Of a stretch of DNA of 64,000 nucleotides, positions 61,981 to 64,000 are shown in pieces. The notes below the pieces were generated by a model that worked only from the letters and a program-made list of their open reading frames with translations, made no database searches and was not told the DNA's origin. The stretch comes from Nitratidesulfovibrio sp. (lineage in GTDB: Bacteria > Desulfobacterota > Desulfovibrionia > Desulfovibrionales > Desulfovibrionaceae): NCBI RefSeq assembly GCF_040373385.1, contig NZ_JBDXXH010000005.1:1-64000 (forward strand). The letters are read 5' to 3'. The first letter of the stretch is position 1; each line of letters begins with the position of its first letter. The translations under genes were made by a program, and so were the position numbers.

Positions 61981-63193
61981 AGTTCTTGCCGTTCAGCACG
62001 GCAACAGTGGTCTGGGCGATTTCCAGTTCCTCGTTGGTGGGCACCACCAGCACGGGCACGCGCTGGCCGGGCTTGCCGATGTGGCGCGCCTGGCCCGAAC
62101 GCTTGGCGTTGACCGCCTCGTCGATGTCGATGCCCAGGATGTCCATGTCCTTGCACACGGCAGCGCGCAGGAAGTCGTCGTTCTCGCCGATGCCGGCGGT
62201 GAACACGATGGCGTCCAGCTTGCCCACCACCACGGCGAACGAGCCGATGTACTTGCGGATGCGGTAGACGAACATCTGGAAGGCCAGTTCGGCCATCTCG
62301 TCGCCCTTTTCACGGGCGGCGTGGATGTCGCGCATGTCGTTCATGCCGCACACGCCCTTCAGGCCGCTCTGCTTGTTCATCACGGTGTCGATTTCGGCGC
62401 CGGACCAGCCCTTCTTTTCCATCAGGAAGGGGACCAGGGCGGGGTCGATGTCGCCGCAGCGGGTGCCCATCATCAGGCCTTCCAGCGGGGTGATGCCCAT
62501 GGTGGTGTCTACGCAACGGCCGTTCTTCACGGCGGCCATGGAGCACCCGTTGCCGAGGTGGCAGGTGATGATGTTCAGTTCGTCCAGGGGCTTGCCCAGG
62601 AATTCTGCGGTCTTCTTGGTGATGTAGCGGTGCGAGGTGCCGTGGAAGCCGTAGCGGCGGATGCGCAGCGTCTTGTACAGGTCGTAGGGCAGCGGGTAAA
62701 GATACGCCTTCTTGGGCATGGTCTGGTGGAACTCGGTGTCGAACACGCCCACGGAAGGCGCGTGCGGGAAGAGTTCTTCCGCCACTTCGATGCCCGCAAG
62801 GTTGGCGGGGTTGTGCAGCGGGCCCAGCGGAATGTAGTCGCGGATGATGCCCTTGGCCCATTCGTCGATCTTGACGGACTGCTTGATTTCTTCGCCGCCA
62901 AGCAGCACGCGGTGACCCACGGCGTAGATTTCGCTCTTGTCGGCGATGACGCCCTTCTCGGCATCGGTGATCAGGTCCACGACTTTCTTCATGCCTTCGA
63001 CATGATTGGCGAACGCCTGTTCGAGGACGATCTTTTCCTCGGCGTCGGTGTCGGGCTTGATCTTGTGGGTCAGTTTGCCCATGCCTTCGCCGATGCGCTC
63101 GACAAGACCGGAACACAGGGACTTCTCGGTGGTCATGTCGATGAGCTGGTACTTGATGGACGAGCTGCCGGAGTTGATGACGAGTACGTTCAT
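61979..63193 (-). CDS. ackA: Acetate kinase
   Basis: The protein has 404 residues, the standard length. NVLVINSGSSSIKYQLIDM starts the ASKHA fold. VGHRVLLGGE carries the catalytic Arg region. YGFHGTSHRYI holds the catalytic His, LGNGCSMAAV and GLMMGTRCGDIDPAL the phosphate loop, and FTAGIGEND the adenosine loop. It makes ATP and acetate from acetyl phosphate, the substrate-level ATP of lactate oxidation. AAAGGA lies before the ATG. The upstream gene is pta, separated by palindrome C. Confidence 0.97.
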   Translation of the reverse strand: MNVLVINSGSSSIKYQLIDMTTEKSLCSGLVERIGEGMGKLTHKIKPDTDAEEKIVLEQAFANHVEGMKKVVDLITDAEKGVIADKSEIYAVGHRVLLGGEEIKQSVKIDEWAKGIIRDYIPLGPLHNPANLAGIEVAEELFPHAPSVGVFDTEFHQTMPKKAYLYPLPYDLYKTLRIRRYGFHGTSHRYITKKTAEFLGKPLDELNIITCHLGNGCSMAAVKNGRCVDTTMGITPLEGLMMGTRCGDIDPALVPFLMEKKGWSGAEIDTVMNKQSGLKGVCGMNDMRDIHAAREKGDEMAELAFQMFVYRIRKYIGSFAVVVGKLDAIVFTAGIGENDDFLRAAVCKDMDILGIDIDEAVNAKRSGQARHIGKPGQRVPVLVVPTNEELEIAQTTVAVLNGKN

Positions 63194-63301
63194 GCGGGTC
63201 TTTTCCTTTCGGGGTGTGGCCCTCCGGGGCGTGTGGGCGACCCGGAGGGGCGGGTGCCGGGGGGAGTGTGGGCTGGCCCCCGGCTGTGGTTGCAAGTGTC
63301 C

Positions 63302-63623
63302 GGGGCTATTCCCAGATTGTCCTTTCGCCCGTTGGCTGACCGACCCGAAGGGCGCGGTGCGTGCCCGTTGGGCGAGCTTGCGAGCCTTACGGGCATCGAG
63401 CGCAGAGCGGTCAAACTTCGCCTTCCATTGCTTTGCTGTCCTTATCCGTAAGACTCGCGCTACGCGCTCGCCAAACGGCTAAGGCTCGGTCAAATACGAG
63501 AAGAGTACGCTCTGCGGTCGCCATCCGTAATGCTCGAAGACTCGCATAACGGCTGCCGCACTCCCTCATGGCAGGCTCGTTTTCCTTGCCAACGAACGAA
63601 AATCCTAATCTGGAAACAGCCCC
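63302..63623. repeat. Large palindrome (copy C) with three nested modules, inverted relative to copy B
   Basis: The element is 322 bases between pta and ackA and reads as the reverse complement of copy B. Ends are GGGGCTATTCCCAGATT (63302) and AATCTGGAAACAGCCCC (to 63623). Backbone pieces GCCCGTTGGC, CGGTCAAACTTCGCCTTCCAT, CTCGGTCAAATACGAG, CTCCCTCATGGCAGGCTCG and CCTTGCCAACGAACGAAAATCC match. Three modules occur at about 63349-63405, 63438-63487 and 63505-63561, at the same three sites as in copy B. Confidence 0.85.
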
Positions 63624-63643
63624 AGGAAGATAGGGCTGTCAGC

Positions 63644-64000
63644 CTAGATAAGGCCCTTCTCGGCCTGCGCCTGAATGGCGGTGATGGCCACGGTGTTCAC
63701 GATGTCGGGCACCGTGCAGCCACGCGACAGGTCGTTGACGGGCTTGTTCAGGCCCTGCAGCACCGGGCCGATGGCCACGGCCCCGGCGGCGCGCTGCACG
63801 GCCTTGTAGGTGTTGTTGCCGGTGTTCAGGTCGGGGAAGATGAACACCGTGGCCTGACCGGCCACCTGGCTGCCGGGAAGCTTGGTGCGCGCGACATCCA
63901 TGTCGATGGCGGCGTCGTACTGCAACGGGCCTTCCAGCAGCAGTTCCGGCGCGCGTTCCTTGGCGATGCGGGTGGCCTCGATGACCTTTTCCACGTCCGC
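63644..64000 (-). CDS. pta: Phosphate acetyltransferase, C-terminal part (cut by window end)
   Basis: Only the last 118 residues are inside the window; the gene continues beyond 64000. [69 protein letters not shown] are diagnostic of Pta C-terminal catalytic domains (acetyl-CoA + phosphate to acetyl phosphate). It lies upstream of ackA on the same strand. Confidence 0.93.
   Translation of the reverse strand, partial: ADVEKVIEATRIAKERAPELLLEGPLQYDAAIDMDVARTKLPGSQVAGQATVFIFPDLNTGNNTYKAVQRAAGAVAIGPVLQGLNKPVNDLSRGCTVPDIVNTVAITAIQAQAEKGLI

Noticed and set aside
3932..63623. Palindromic elements as insertion sequences
   Set aside because: No copy encodes a protein, and no transposase gene was found in the window. 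They are better described as non-coding palindromic repeats.

Overview
The window looks like a chromosome segment of a sulfate-reducing bacterium of the Desulfovibrio / Nitratidesulfovibrio group. This is an inference. It rests on high GC, the gene order pta - ackA - DRTGG/CobB-like - lutC - lutB/A at the right end (the organic-acid oxidation locus known from Desulfovibrio vulgaris), many methyl-accepting and c-di-GMP proteins, and an IscA-like protein with a Cys-rich tail. No transposase, integrase, CRISPR array or rRNA was found.

Region 1 (1-19.5 kb, all minus strand) is a surface-glycan locus of 15 genes. It holds enzymes for nine-carbon or Kdo-like ulosonic acids: an iron alcohol dehydrogenase of the KdnB type, a DegT/SpsC-type aminotransferase, a NeuA-like + PseG/SpsG-like fusion, an SpsF-type cytidylyltransferase, a NeuB/SpsE synthase and a KdsB-type cytidylyltransferase. 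It also has an HpcH/HpaI aldolase, an epimerase, a 2-hydroxyacid dehydrogenase, a HAD phosphatase, two hexapeptide acyltransferases, a Wzx-like flippase and two large Leptospira-type carbohydrate transferases. A GT2 glycosyltransferase lies just beyond (21.3-22.2 kb).

Region 2 (20-28 kb) has a small lipoprotein overlapping tag, an IscA-like gene with a good promoter and a possible Fur box, a LOG-family gene, a PilZ protein, tRNA-Thr, and an ilvBN operon preceded by a valine-rich leader peptide and attenuator. Region 3 (28-45 kb) is signalling and envelope: a chemoreceptor, an autotransporter next to a MalT-type LuxR regulator, a trypsin-like lipoprotein protease, a hemerythrin protein, an HD hydrolase, a c-di-GMP-I riboswitch ahead of a degenerate receiver protein, an HD-GYP protein and a hybrid histidine kinase. 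Region 4 (45-64 kb) has an AT-rich orphan gene, a radical SAM/SPASM enzyme divergent from a formamidase-family gene, tRNA-Pro, a rhodanese-ferritin-like fusion coupled to a DUF362 gene, a response regulator next to a FapA-like protein, a second chemoreceptor, and the lactate/acetate operon.

The most unusual feature is not a gene. Large intergenic palindromes sit at the 3' ends of minus-strand genes. A 40-60 base palindromic module with conserved ends recurs inside the loops of at least three otherwise unrelated hairpin families, sometimes three times in one element, giving hairpins nested in hairpins (27949-28268 and 63302-63623 are the fullest).
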